64,000 nt of DNA from Mycolicibacterium sp. TUM20985 (GTDB taxonomy: Bacteria > Actinomycetota > Actinomycetes > Mycobacteriales > Mycobacteriaceae). The notes below the pieces were generated by a model. That model did no database searches. It saw only the letters and a list, made by a program, of their open reading frames with translations, and had not been told where the DNA came from. Shown here piece after piece: positions 43,088-51,926 of the stretch. A program made the position numbers and the translations under genes. Numbering within the stretch: the stretch's first letter is position 1; each line of letters starts with the position of its first letter. The DNA is taken from contig NZ_AP027291.1 of NCBI RefSeq assembly GCF_030295745.1, positions 4,464,001 through 4,528,000 of the forward strand, given 5' to 3'.

Positions 43088-44355
43088 TCACCGTCTCCGG
43101 CCGGCGCCTGCGCCTCCTGCGGTGCGGGCGGCGGCGGTGGCGGTGTGATGAACGATTGACAGCTGTCGGGCGGGGGGTCGCCCTTGAACCGGTCGGCGAT
43201 CCATCCCATCACCGGCGCGACGTCGACGTCCGAATGCCCGCGGTCGGGCTGCAGGTAGATGCGGATGATGTCGCCGATCTCGCAGGCGCGCTGCAGTGCG
43301 GCGTCGGTCCAGGCCGGGGGGAGGAGGACGTCCTGTCCGCCGTAGATGACCAACGCGGGCGCGACCAGGGGCCGACGCGGCAGGCTCGACTTGCGCAGCC
43401 GCTCCCGCAACGCGTTCGTGGCGGCGTCGCTGGCGGGCACCAGATCATCCGGGGTGATCTGATCGACGATTTGCGCACGCTCGTCGGCTTTCTCGAAGTC
43501 GCACTGCAGCAATGCATCCCACTGCTCAGCGACGATTCCGCGGCGGTAGTCGTCGAGGTTCAGGTCCGGGTCCTCGTGCTTCAGGGCCGCGAGCAGAGCC
43601 TGGTAGATGGGCTCCTGGTCCTTGGACAGTCGGCGGTTCGCCGCGTCGTCGGCGAACCCGGTGATGTCGAGCGCCGGTGACACCGAGGCGGAACCGACCA
43701 GCTTTAGGCCGGAGCCGTACTCCCCGCCCAATTCGTTGGCGGCCCACGCCGCCTGCCCTCCTTGTGACACCCCGAACGCGGCCCATTCGTTCGACGTGTC
43801 GGCGACGACCTTGCGCGCGGCGCGGACCGAGTCGATGAGATTGAAGCCGACGGTGGTGGCATCCAGGTAGGGGTGATAGGTCTTGTCGTCACCCAGCCCC
43901 TGATAGTCCGACATCGCGACCACGTAGCCCGCGTCGACGAAGTCGCGTACCACCGACGAACTGTTCAACAGCGTCGGCGAAGACGACGGCGCGCAATCCG
44001 CAAGCACCCCGGTGGTGGGATGGCCGTAGGCGATGATCGGCCAGCCACCTTCGGGCGGCTTGCCCTTGGGAGCGAAGACGGTGCCTGTGACTTCTGTCGG
44101 TTCGTTGGTCACCCCGGACGTGGACGTATAGACGATCTTCGCCGCCACCGATGTCACACCGCTCACCCGCCGGTCGAGGGTCGGCATGCTGTTTGCCGAC
44201 AAAACCGTCCCTGGCCCGGAGCCGCTGAGGTCCGCGGGAAGCGCCGTTCCCGCCTCCGGAGGGGATCCGACCGGCCCGGTGGCTCGATCGGCACATCCCG
44301 ACGACATCATGGCTAGGACGACGAACACGCCGACCAGTACGCGGCCTCGGGTCAT
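43084..44355 (-). CDS. Secretory lipase-family (LIP) lipoprotein, paralog E
   Basis: The 423-residue protein has a signal peptide with lipobox MSSGC. The LIP domain shows IIAYGHPTTGVLADC, AAFGVSQGGQAAW with the nucleophile Ser, YGGQDVLLPPAW and QPDRGHSDVDVA with the His, so the triad is complete. The C-terminus has a proline run (TPPPPPPAPQEAQAPAG) absent from the other four paralogs, which may be a flexible or wall-crossing tail. It is the first gene of the coupled operon paralog E, acyltransferase, paralog D, SASA esterase, YdcF. It is the most diverged of the active copies. Confidence 0.87.
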   Translation of the reverse strand: MTRGRVLVGVFVVLAMMSSGCADRATGPVGSPPEAGTALPADLSGSGPGTVLSANSMPTLDRRVSGVTSVAAKIVYTSTSGVTNEPTEVTGTVFAPKGKPPEGGWPIIAYGHPTTGVLADCAPSSSPTLLNSSSVVRDFVDAGYVVAMSDYQGLGDDKTYHPYLDATTVGFNLIDSVRAARKVVADTSNEWAAFGVSQGGQAAWAANELGGEYGSGLKLVGSASVSPALDITGFADDAANRRLSKDQEPIYQALLAALKHEDPDLNLDDYRRGIVAEQWDALLQCDFEKADERAQIVDQITPDDLVPASDAATNALRERLRKSSLPRRPLVAPALVIYGGQDVLLPPAWTDAALQRACEIGDIIRIYLQPDRGHSDVDVAPVMGWIADRFKGDPPPDSCQSFITPPPPPPAPQEAQAPAGDGE

Positions 44356-44728
44356 TCGCGTGCGCCTATGTCCACAGTCGCATCCTCCACTAATCCGTTT
44401 CCTCGTTGGTCAGCACGCCGCTGGCAACGCCGGGGAAGACCATGTCACCTGTTCCCGAGGGCACCGCCAACGCCTGGCAGCGCGCCGCGGAGGCCCGCCG
44501 GAGATCTGCTCCAGCTAACCGCCGATCCATCGTACTTCACGACTACCCGCGAGCACGTGCGCCTCAGTGAAAACGCTGCGATGTCGGTGCTCGCTAGGTA
44601 TCACGTATCACCGCAAAGTCGGATCGTTCCGAGGCGGTCAGTGTGCTGCGCCCAATAGCAAACATCTGCCCGACACGCCTAGACGCTTCCCGCCGAAATG
44701 CCCCGTCGTCCACGACACTTTCGAGACC
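44356..44728. other. Divergent intergenic region between LIP paralog E and the GH pseudogene
   Basis: About 370 bases with no convincing gene. A tandem heptamer GTATCAC occurs twice at 44598-44611 and could be a regulator site. Short frames here have no recognisable protein. No clear promoter pair could be defined by eye for either direction. Confidence 0.5.
44598..44611. repeat. Tandem heptamer GTATCAC x2
   Basis: Two adjacent copies of GTATCAC lie upstream of the glycoside hydrolase pseudogene. Possibly a binding site; the short length makes chance occurrence possible. Confidence 0.35.
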
Positions 44729-46438
44729 GTGCCACACAGCAGACCTCGGCGACATCACCGCGCGTTGACCACGACGGCCCTGGCCGTCGTGGTCGGCGTC
44801 GTGTGCACGACCGCGATCAGTTCGGACCTGCTGCGGGCGAAACCGCGTGAGGTCACGGCAATAGCGTCGGCGACGATCGACCCGTCCGCGACCACCACGG
44901 CCATCGCCGACTCCGATGTGTACGGATTGGCGCAGCCCGACGTCGACCGGACGATGGACGCCATCAAGGCGACCGGAGTGCGCTCGGTCAGATTGCTGAT
45001 TCCCTGGGCCGCCGTGGAGCCCACGCAGAACAAACTGGACTGGAGCACGGTCGACAAGACGATCAACTCGGCTGCGTCCCGCGGTCTGGCGGTCGTCGGC
45101 ACGGTGAACTCCACGCCGGCGTGGTCGGTCGCCCCTGGCGGGGCGGCGCTGAGCGGACGACCGGCTTCCCCGGCCGTCTACGGCGACTTCGTGGCGAAGG
45201 TGGTGACCCGCTACATCGGCAAGATCAGCGCAATCGAAGTGTGGAACGAGCCCAACGCCGTCACCTTCTACTCGCCGAAGCCGGATCCGGCGGGTTACGT
45301 CGATCTATTGAAGGCCAGCTATCCGAGGATCAAGGCGGTCGATCCCTCGGTCGTGGTGCTCGGCGGGTCCATGGGCGCGGTCGTCGACTACGGCGACTAC
45401 GCCATCAACCCGGTGCGGTTCCTGTCCGCGATGTACGCCGCGGGCGCGAAGAACTACTTCGACGCGCTGGCGTTCCACCCGTACCAGTACACCTTGAAGT
45501 TCTCCGACGGCATGACCGTCGCCAACTCACCGCTGTACCAGCTGATGCAGCTGCGCCAGATCATGATCGGCAGCGGTGACCAGGCGAAGAAGATCTGGGC
45601 GACCGAGTAAGGCCAGCCGACCTCCAGCGGGGGCGACGCGCAGCAGAACGCCTTCGTCACCGACATGCTGACCAAATGGCAGGAAATGCCCTATGCCGGA
45701 CCGATGTTCATCTACACCACCCGCGACCGTACGACCGGCAGTTTCGCCGCGGACGACACGTTCGGCATGTACCGGAGGGACTGGACGGCCAAGCCGGTCC
45801 GGCAGACGATCCAGTCAGGCGCGACCGGTCAGATCCCAAAATCGGCGGAGTACCAACGGTTCGCCACGGTCACGGATCCCGCACTCGGCACGGTGCTGAG
45901 CCCCGTCTTCCGAGCGACCGCCCAAAACTGGGCACAGATCCGAACGGTCGGCACCATCTACGAGACGCCGGCGGGCTTCCTCACCTCACCCAACCCCGTC
46001 GCCGACCGGGCCCGCTGCTACGGGGCGGTGCCCAAAACCGCGTTCGCACAGGGGTACCAGGACTTCGAGCATCCCTACGGCCTGCGCATCTGGTACTCCC
46101 CCGCTACCGGCGCGCATCCGGTGGGCGGCGGCATCGCCAATGCCTGGAAGCCCGACCTGGGGCTGGCGGTCACCGACGAGATCCCCGGCTTCGGCAGCAG
46201 CCGGGTGGACTTCGAGCACGGCACCATCACGTACACGGCGTTCCGCGGCGCGACCGTGACGTACGGCGAGCATGCGCCGGTGAATGCGACCCCGCCGTCG
46301 TGCGTCCAAGGCCCCACCGCCGTTACGGGAGGCGGCTACCCGGGCGCTGCGCCAGGACTAGCGACTCCACTGCTGTCGCTACTCTATTTTCTCGCCAGTA
46401 TTCTTGGTTTGCCTGGAAAATTGTTCGCCCCGCGCTGA
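44729..46438 (+). pseudogene. GH5-like glycoside hydrolase with LGFP-like domain, in-frame stop
   Basis: A GTG at 44729 opens a signal-anchor protein whose barrel domain parallels the lipoprotein at 21541: VRLLIPWAAVEPTQNKLDW, IEVWNEPNAVTFYSP and FHPYQYTLKF. At 45608-45610 a TAA interrupts IWATE-stop-GQP, exactly where the paralog reads VWATEYGEP with the catalytic Glu and Tyr. Reading on in the same frame restores the expected DMLTKWQEMPYAGPMFIYTT. A C-terminal domain with YSPATGAHPVGGGIA and LGLAVTDEIPGFGSS, similar to LGFP wall-binding repeats, then follows to 46438. One base change explains the break. It could be a true pseudogene or a sequence error. The 3' end overlaps the convergent glycosyltransferase by 116 bases. 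Confidence 0.85.
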
Positions 46439-47471
46439 CCGCGGCCGCCCGGTCGGTGAGCATCCGGCGGCACTCGGCGATGAACGCGTCGTCATCGTCG
46501 AAGACGTCCAGTCCGAAGAGTTCGCCGAGCGACCCCACCGCCGCCTCGGTGCCGACCACGGGCAGTCCGATCCGCGCGGCGTCGAGGATCTTCACGCGGA
46601 CGCCACCACCGGTCATGATGGGCGCGATCATCGCGCGGCAGGTTCCCAGGAACTCGTGCAGATCATCGACGAAGCCCAGATCCCTTACCCCTGAGGGATA
46701 TTCGGGCTCGGCAGCGTTCGGCTTCTTCGCACCGATGATGCACAGTTCGGCGTCGGGCACGCCAGCCGAGATGCGCGGCCACAACGCCAACGCGTGCAGG
46801 AATGCCTCCTGGTTGGGTGGCCAGTCCCTGGTCCCCATCAGGACAAGCCGTGGCGGCGTGTCGGCGATGTCGACCTGTTCGGCCGGGGGCAGGGTCAACG
46901 CGAACCAACGGGCACCGTTGACTCCCCGCCGACGGTACTGCTCGGCTTCGTCGGCGTCGAACGTCCCGACCGCGTCCGCGGCCAGGGCCACCCGCAGCTC
47001 GTCGCGCCGCAACCGGGACGCCTCCGCGCGTCCCAACAGGCCCCGGCTGGCGCCCCACACCAGGGCCTCGCTGACGTGCGTGTTGACCACCAGCGACCGG
47101 TTGCCGAAACGCGAACTGCGCAAGAATGATTCGGCCATGTAGCTGTGCTCGGCGACGAACACGTCGGCGTCGGCCCGCTCGATCGCCGCGGCCAGGTCGT
47201 CACCGTCGAATCGGACGTGCACCAGACTGCGGCGCGACCGCGCGGCTCCCGCGAGCAGGCTCAGCGGCCGGACCGCCGGTTTCCGAACCCGCGTCACCTG
47301 GACACCGCCAGGAACGAAGTCGGCCGTCACGGAACCGGTTTCGGCCGAGTAGCAGATCACCGACACGTCGAAGCTCGCCGCGGCCAACTCGATGAACAGG
47401 CGTGACAGCGCGACGTCACCGCCGTGCTCGAGGACCGGATCCTTGGAGAGCAGGAAGACGACCGACGTCAT
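46323..47471 (-). CDS. Glycosyltransferase family 4-like protein
   Basis: The 382-residue protein has the two-domain GT-B layout. The N-terminal half begins VVFLLSKDPVLEHGGDVALS. The C-terminal half has LVLMGTRDWPPNQEAFLHAL and FLGTCRAMIAPIMTGGGVRV followed by KILDAARIGLPVVGTEAAVG, the donor-binding region of group 1 transferases. The sugar and acceptor are unknown. Its ATG overlaps the flippase stop by four bases, so it closes the operon acyltransferase, glycosyltransferase, flippase, glycosyltransferase. The 3' end overlaps the glycoside hydrolase pseudogene on the other strand. Confidence 0.85.
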   Translation of the reverse strand: MTSVVFLLSKDPVLEHGGDVALSRLFIELAAASFDVSVICYSAETGSVTADFVPGGVQVTRVRKPAVRPLSLLAGAARSRRSLVHVRFDGDDLAAAIERADADVFVAEHSYMAESFLRSSRFGNRSLVVNTHVSEALVWGASRGLLGRAEASRLRRDELRVALAADAVGTFDADEAEQYRRRGVNGARWFALTLPPAEQVDIADTPPRLVLMGTRDWPPNQEAFLHALALWPRISAGVPDAELCIIGAKKPNAAEPEYPSGVRDLGFVDDLHEFLGTCRAMIAPIMTGGGVRVKILDAARIGLPVVGTEAAVGSLGELFGLDVFDDDDAFIAECRRMLTDRAAAVSAGRTIFQANQEYWRENRVATAVESLVLAQRPGSRLP

Positions 47472-48709
47472 CGTCGCCTCCTGCCGTACAGGGCGACGGC
47501 GAAGATTGCCAACAGCAGGGCGTCGGAGGCCGTGGTGGCGATCGCTGCGGCCACGGCGCCGAGCCCGAGTTTCACCAGGATGGTCAGCAAAGCGAACTTG
47601 ACGGGCAACAAGGCAATCGAGGCACCCAGTCGGAGGCGGTCCCGCCGCTGGGCGTACAGCACGACCTGGAACACGCAGATGACGGTGCGCAGGAAGCAGA
47701 ACCCGGCCATGATGATCATGGCCTGGGCCATCGGGGCGGGCGCCGTGGTGAACAGCATGACGACGCCGGTGATCAGCACCAGCGCGCCCACCACCGCCGA
47801 GATGGTCAGCGTCGTGCGGATCTTCGGCCCCGACTCGAGCGTGCCACCGCTCTTGCGCAGCGGTTCGTGATACGTCATCGCGAACGACTGTCCGATCGCG
47901 GCGAGCGCCGTCGCGGCCATGAGGGTGATGTTGTAGTAGCCGACCACCGTACTGTCGGTCAGGAAGCCCAGGAGTAGGACGTCGCCCTGGAGGTAGACCG
48001 CCGTGCCGAGACCCATCTCAGCGGTGAGGTACCCCATCTGGCGCAGCGAGCCGGGCATACCGGGCCGGTGTCCGCGCACCGCGAGGCCGGCCAGAATCAG
48101 GATCGCCACGTAGGGCGCGCAGTACAGCAGGCTGGCCCCCCTCAGCGAGGGCTGATCGACCCCGAAGAGGTAGGCGCACACCAGGAGGGCGCTGGTCGTC
48201 TGCCGCATTGCGTCGTAGCGCCAGACCAAGTCGGGATGCCCGTCCCGTACCGCACGGCCCTTGAGGCTGTTGAACGCAATCTCACCACCGGCCATGACGA
48301 GCCCAAACCACAGGAAGTAGTTGAACGGCAGAACGGCGAGCCCGGCGACGACGAGGGCCATCCCCACCAGATAGCGGCTAGACCGCTCCCTGTTGAACTG
48401 GTCCTCGGACTCGCGGATCGCGCGAACGGCCCATGGATTGTCCAGCGGCGGGCCAATGATCGTCGCGAACGAGAAGGCGAGGGCGTAGAGCCCGTAGTCG
48501 GCGATGCCGAGGCGGGCGATGATTGCCAGTGTCAGCAGCAGTCCGAGACCTCGGCTGCCATACATGAAGAAGACGCCGACGAGCGTCTTGAAGAGGTTGC
48601 GTGACGCGCCTTCGGGGGCGGACTCGGGCGCCGATTCGGGGAGCGTCAGGTCACGTTCCCCTTGGCTCTGGTCACGGGATCGGCTTCGAGACCGAGCAGC
48701 GCCGACCAC
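47468..48709 (-). CDS. Wzx-like polysaccharide flippase
   Basis: The protein has about 12 membrane segments in the MATE/polysaccharide-synthase style. It begins its first segment with LFKTLVGVFFMYGSRGLGLL and ARLGIADYGLYALAFSFA. YLQGDVLLLGFLTDSTVVGYYN near the middle is typical of Wzx. It would flip lipid-linked repeat units outward for the Wzy-like protein. The start is uncertain: a GTG at 48709 overlaps the upstream glycosyltransferase by 64 bases and adds a Ser/Arg-rich leader. A CTG at 48649 overlapping the upstream TGA stop would fit the coupling style of this island. No ATG, GTG or TTG lies between that CTG and the first membrane segment. Confidence 0.82.
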   Translation of the reverse strand: MVGAARSRSRSRDQSQGERDLTLPESAPESAPEGASRNLFKTLVGVFFMYGSRGLGLLLTLAIIARLGIADYGLYALAFSFATIIGPPLDNPWAVRAIRESEDQFNRERSSRYLVGMALVVAGLAVLPFNYFLWFGLVMAGGEIAFNSLKGRAVRDGHPDLVWRYDAMRQTTSALLVCAYLFGVDQPSLRGASLLYCAPYVAILILAGLAVRGHRPGMPGSLRQMGYLTAEMGLGTAVYLQGDVLLLGFLTDSTVVGYYNITLMAATALAAIGQSFAMTYHEPLRKSGGTLESGPKIRTTLTISAVVGALVLITGVVMLFTTAPAPMAQAMIIMAGFCFLRTVICVFQVVLYAQRRDRLRLGASIALLPVKFALLTILVKLGLGAVAAAIATTASDALLLAIFAVALYGRRRR

Positions 48710-49794
48710 TGCGCCGCGAACGCCGCGGCGGTGCTGGCACAGGACCGGGCCTGGCGCGCCTCGTCGGCGCGCCGCCCGAGTTCGGTCAACCGCGCCTCGT
48801 CATCGACCACCGCGGTGATGGTCCGCGCCAGCGCGGTGGCCACCGCGTCACCGTCGAGCCCCGTGGTCGACACCACAGCGGCGCCGACCTCCTCGTCGAG
48901 TTCGGCCAGCGAACCCCAGTCGGTGGTCACCACAGGGGTGCGGTAGGCCATCGAGTGCGCCACCACGCCGGACGCCGCGAAGCTCTCGGCGTAGAAGTGC
49001 CGTTTGCCGTACGGGACGACGATGGCGCGGACCGACTCGAAGAAGGCGTCCTCGGCCGGCCCGTCGACGGCGCCCAGGATTTCGACACCCTCGATGCCCG
49101 GGAGATCCTCGGTGCCCCGGCCCGCGACGCGGATGGCGACGTCGGCGGGCAGGGCGGCCCTGATCTTGACGATTTGCTCGAAGCCCTTGCCGCGGTAGAC
49201 GTGCCCGAAGAAGCCGACGGCGCGTGGACGGTCCTGCGCCGGACGAATCACCGGGCGGTCACGGACCAGGTGCGGGATGTACGCGGTACGCGTCGCCGGG
49301 TAGGTCTCCTCGATCGACCGACGCCCGGTCTCGGTGAGCGCGAACAGCAAGCGACCGTCGTAGACCCGGCCCTCGATCGCCCGGCTGAGGGGGCGTAGCG
49401 GGTAGTGAATGCCGTGGTTGAGCAGGCGCGACCGGGCGACGAACGTGGTGCGGGCAGGCATCCAGACGCCCTGCGGAGGGTCGTGCACGGTGCCCGTCAC
49501 CGGGGCGCCCTTGACGCCCGCCGTGGACCAGAAGGGCGCCAGCGCGCCGGTCGACAGCTCGGCGTGCACCAGCACCCGGTGGCGTTGGCCGTGCGCGACG
49601 TGCGCGGCGACGTCTCGCCGCAGGCGTCGGAGGTCGGCGAGCGTGTGGTCACCCGGTCCGCCGGTGCGCACCTCCACGACGTTCCCGAAGTACGGCCTGA
49701 CGCCGTTGACGAAGTCCTCTGCGTAGTCCCCGACGGCGGTCACGCCCTTCGCCGGTCCGACGAAGACCAGGCGGTAGTCCCCCAGTGTCGTCAT
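48646..49794 (-). CDS. Glycosyltransferase, group 1 type
   Basis: The 382-residue protein has GT-B features: LVFVGPAKGVTAVGDYAED at the N-terminus, VGFFGHVYRGKGFEQIVKI near residue 190, and AIVVPYGKRHFYAESFAASG near residue 260, followed by HSMAYRTPVVTTDWGSLAEL. The last segment is the donor-site region with the conserved Glu equivalent in YAESF. It shares one base with the acyltransferase stop at 49794 and runs into the flippase gene. Donor and acceptor sugars are unknown. Confidence 0.83.
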   Translation of the reverse strand: MTTLGDYRLVFVGPAKGVTAVGDYAEDFVNGVRPYFGNVVEVRTGGPGDHTLADLRRLRRDVAAHVAHGQRHRVLVHAELSTGALAPFWSTAGVKGAPVTGTVHDPPQGVWMPARTTFVARSRLLNHGIHYPLRPLSRAIEGRVYDGRLLFALTETGRRSIEETYPATRTAYIPHLVRDRPVIRPAQDRPRAVGFFGHVYRGKGFEQIVKIRAALPADVAIRVAGRGTEDLPGIEGVEILGAVDGPAEDAFFESVRAIVVPYGKRHFYAESFAASGVVAHSMAYRTPVVTTDWGSLAELDEEVGAAVVSTTGLDGDAVATALARTITAVVDDEARLTELGRRADEARQARSCASTAAAFAAQWSALLGLEADPVTRAKGNVT

Positions 49795-50471
49795 CAGCAG
49801 AACAGGGGCCGGTAGCCGCCCGTGTACTTCAGCGCCTCAGGATCACGCTTGCCGATCACCTTGGCGGGCACGCCTCCGACGATCTCGCACTCACCGATGT
49901 CCTTGTTGACCACGGCCTGGGCGGCGACGACGGCGCCACGACGGATCAGCGACGGCAACACCATGGCGCGGCTGGCGATCCATGCGTAGTCCTCCACCAC
50001 GGTGGGGATGGGGACCGGCAGGAAGTCGGGATGGTTGACGTCGTGTCCGCCGCCGATGATCTGGACGTCGCTGGCGATGGTCACGTCATTGCCGATGTAG
50101 AGGCCGGCGCGGGCGTCGAGCAGACAGCGGGCGCCGATCGCCGTGTTGTCCCCGACCGTGAGGAACTCGATGTCGAGGATGGTCGTGCCGAGCATGATGC
50201 ACGAATTGCGGCCGATGGTGGCTCCGAAGAGCCGGAGGAAGCCCTGCCGGATGAAGTGGAAGGGGATATGGGTGATCAGCAGGTTGTAGAGCACCTGGCC
50301 GATCCGGTTGCGCGCCTTGCGCCGCACTCCCATGCTCTGCATGCGGTAATTGGCCACCCGGCCGTCGGGCAACAGGTCGTAGGACGGTTCCGGCGGAAGT
50401 TTCAGGCCGGGTGCGGCGGCAACCTTCCTGGCTACGTCTTCCGGGTCCGCCTTAGCGGGTTCGGTGTTCAC
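49794..50471 (-). CDS. Hexapeptide-repeat acyltransferase, paralog 1
   Basis: The 225-residue protein has a left-handed beta helix: FLRLFGATIGRNSCIMLG, LTVGDNTAIGARCLLDARAG and IGNDVTIASDVQIIGGGHDV. HDVNHPDF carries the catalytic His of maltose/NodL-type O-acetyltransferases, and EIVGGVPAKVIGKRDPEALK is the usual C-terminal turn. It probably transfers an acetyl or other acyl group to the polymer subunit in the cytoplasm. It is the first gene of its operon. The sister protein at 51927 shares the motifs IPFHF(I/L)RQG and GGVP(A/G)KVIGKR. Confidence 0.88.
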   Translation of the reverse strand: MNTEPAKADPEDVARKVAAAPGLKLPPEPSYDLLPDGRVANYRMQSMGVRRKARNRIGQVLYNLLITHIPFHFIRQGFLRLFGATIGRNSCIMLGTTILDIEFLTVGDNTAIGARCLLDARAGLYIGNDVTIASDVQIIGGGHDVNHPDFLPVPIPTVVEDYAWIASRAMVLPSLIRRGAVVAAQAVVNKDIGECEIVGGVPAKVIGKRDPEALKYTGGYRPLFC

Positions 50472-50544
50472 CGGTGTGGCTCCTGCCGTGTCGGGTTACG
50501 TCGCGTCGGCAACTCGAGTTGCAAGGGTACCGCGGCGCAGAAAC

Positions 50545-51723
50545 TCAGCGCTTCACTGCGACAAGGCCGTTGACCGCGGCGTGGAGCTTATCCGAGAAGG
50601 CCGCCTCGCTGAACTGCTTGACGTGGTCGCGGACCTTGTCGGAGTCGAACTTGGTCATCTCGAAGCGGTCGACGGCCTCCCGGATGTCCGAGGACGTCGG
50701 CTCGTCGAAGTACATACCGCTGATGCCCTCGTCGATGGTGTCGAGGAATCCGCCGTACCGCAGCGCAATGGCGGGGCGGCCCCACACTCCCGCTTCGAGG
50801 GGGGTCAGTCCGTAGTCCTCGTAGCTCGCGGCGATGATCGCGCGGCAGTTCTTGTACAGCCAAGCGAGTTCGCCGTCGGAGATGTCGGAGACCATGGTGA
50901 CGTTCGGGGTCTTCATCGCGCGAAGGCGGTCGGCTTGCGGCCCACGACCGACGACGACGAGGCGCCGCTCGCTGTCGGCGAACGCCCGGACGATCGCGTC
51001 GACGTTCTTGTAGGGCAGCAGCCGTGACACGACGAGGTAGAAGGCGCCGTCGGCTCCGCCCAGGGTCGACGTGCCCAGGGTCGACGTGCCCAGCCAGTCC
51101 GTCACCTCGGGCATCGGTCGCACCGTGTCAGCCCGGGCCATGGTCACCGGCGGGAACACCACCTCGGCCTCGATGCCGTACGCGTTCTGGATCCGTTCCC
51201 TGATCACCGCCGAGTTGGCGAGGTAGCGATCGCTGGTGAACGCGGCGCGACGGTCCCAGTTGATCAGGTAGCTGGACAAGGCCCGAAGGCCGAGTTTGGC
51301 AATGGTGTTGCCATTGTCGCCGAGGTAACTGTCGGCCTGATAAAGCCAGCGCGCAGGCGAATGGCAATAAACCAACTTGCGACCCGTGGTCCGGAATCCG
51401 TGCGCCCAGCCACTGCTGCTGGAGATGACGACGTCCGCATCGACGTGCATGGCACCGGCGACGAGGGGAAACAATGGCAGGGCGGCCCTATGGTGCTTGC
51501 GCAGCACCTTCACCCGGTTGATCGCGGGCACCCGAACGTCGAGTTCCTTGAATTCCGGGAAGGTGCCCTCCGGGTCATAGAGCATGGTGTAGATCGGGGC
51601 GTCCGGGAAGGCCCTGCTCATGGCCAGCACGGTCTTCTCAGCGCCGCCTAGCTGCGTGAGGTAGTCATGGGCAATGGCCACGGTGGGGCGAGCCGTGTGG
51701 GGGGCTGAGAACTCTCGTGGCAC
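50545..51723 (-). CDS. Glycosyltransferase family 4 protein
   Basis: The 392-residue protein is a well-formed group 1 transferase: VAIAHDYLTQLGGAEKTVLAM at the N-terminus, LVYCHSPARWLYQADSYLG near residue 138, YLVVSRLLPYKNVDAIVRAF near residue 228 and IIAASYEDYGLTPLEAGVWG near residue 305 with the donor-site ExxxxxE pattern. An internal 15-base duplication (51059-51088) gives LGTSTLGTSTLGG near residue 213. It resembles mannosyl- and other hexosyltransferases of capsule clusters. It stands between the two acyltransferase genes with short gaps on both sides. Confidence 0.9.
   Translation of the reverse strand: MPREFSAPHTARPTVAIAHDYLTQLGGAEKTVLAMSRAFPDAPIYTMLYDPEGTFPEFKELDVRVPAINRVKVLRKHHRAALPLFPLVAGAMHVDADVVISSSSGWAHGFRTTGRKLVYCHSPARWLYQADSYLGDNGNTIAKLGLRALSSYLINWDRRAAFTSDRYLANSAVIRERIQNAYGIEAEVVFPPVTMARADTVRPMPEVTDWLGTSTLGTSTLGGADGAFYLVVSRLLPYKNVDAIVRAFADSERRLVVVGRGPQADRLRAMKTPNVTMVSDISDGELAWLYKNCRAIIAASYEDYGLTPLEAGVWGRPAIALRYGGFLDTIDEGISGMYFDEPTSSDIREAVDRFEMTKFDSDKVRDHVKQFSEAAFSDKLHAAVNGLVAVKR
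51059..51088. repeat. 15-base tandem duplication inside a glycosyltransferase gene
   Basis: CCCAGGGTCGACGTG occurs twice in a row, adding five in-frame residues (GTSTL) at a loop between the two domains. Confidence 0.8.
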
Positions 51724-51926
51724 CGGCGATGATCCTCGTGATGTCTGGCACTGAACGGGCGTCCGTGGCGGGGCAGGTGGTCAACCGGCGACCCGGATCG
51801 CGGAACGCCGCTCATGACTGTACACGCGTGCTGGTCGCCCAACCGGTTGCCAGAGGAACTCGGGCAACTCGTTACCTGATTGTCAGCAAACCGCGAGAAA
51901 TAGGTCCCGGGCTGTCGATTTACCAT

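Noticed and set aside
45608..45610. Recoded stop (selenocysteine or pyrrolysine) in the glycoside hydrolase
   Set aside because: The codon is TAA, which is not used for these residues, and the aligned residue in the paralog is an ordinary Tyr.
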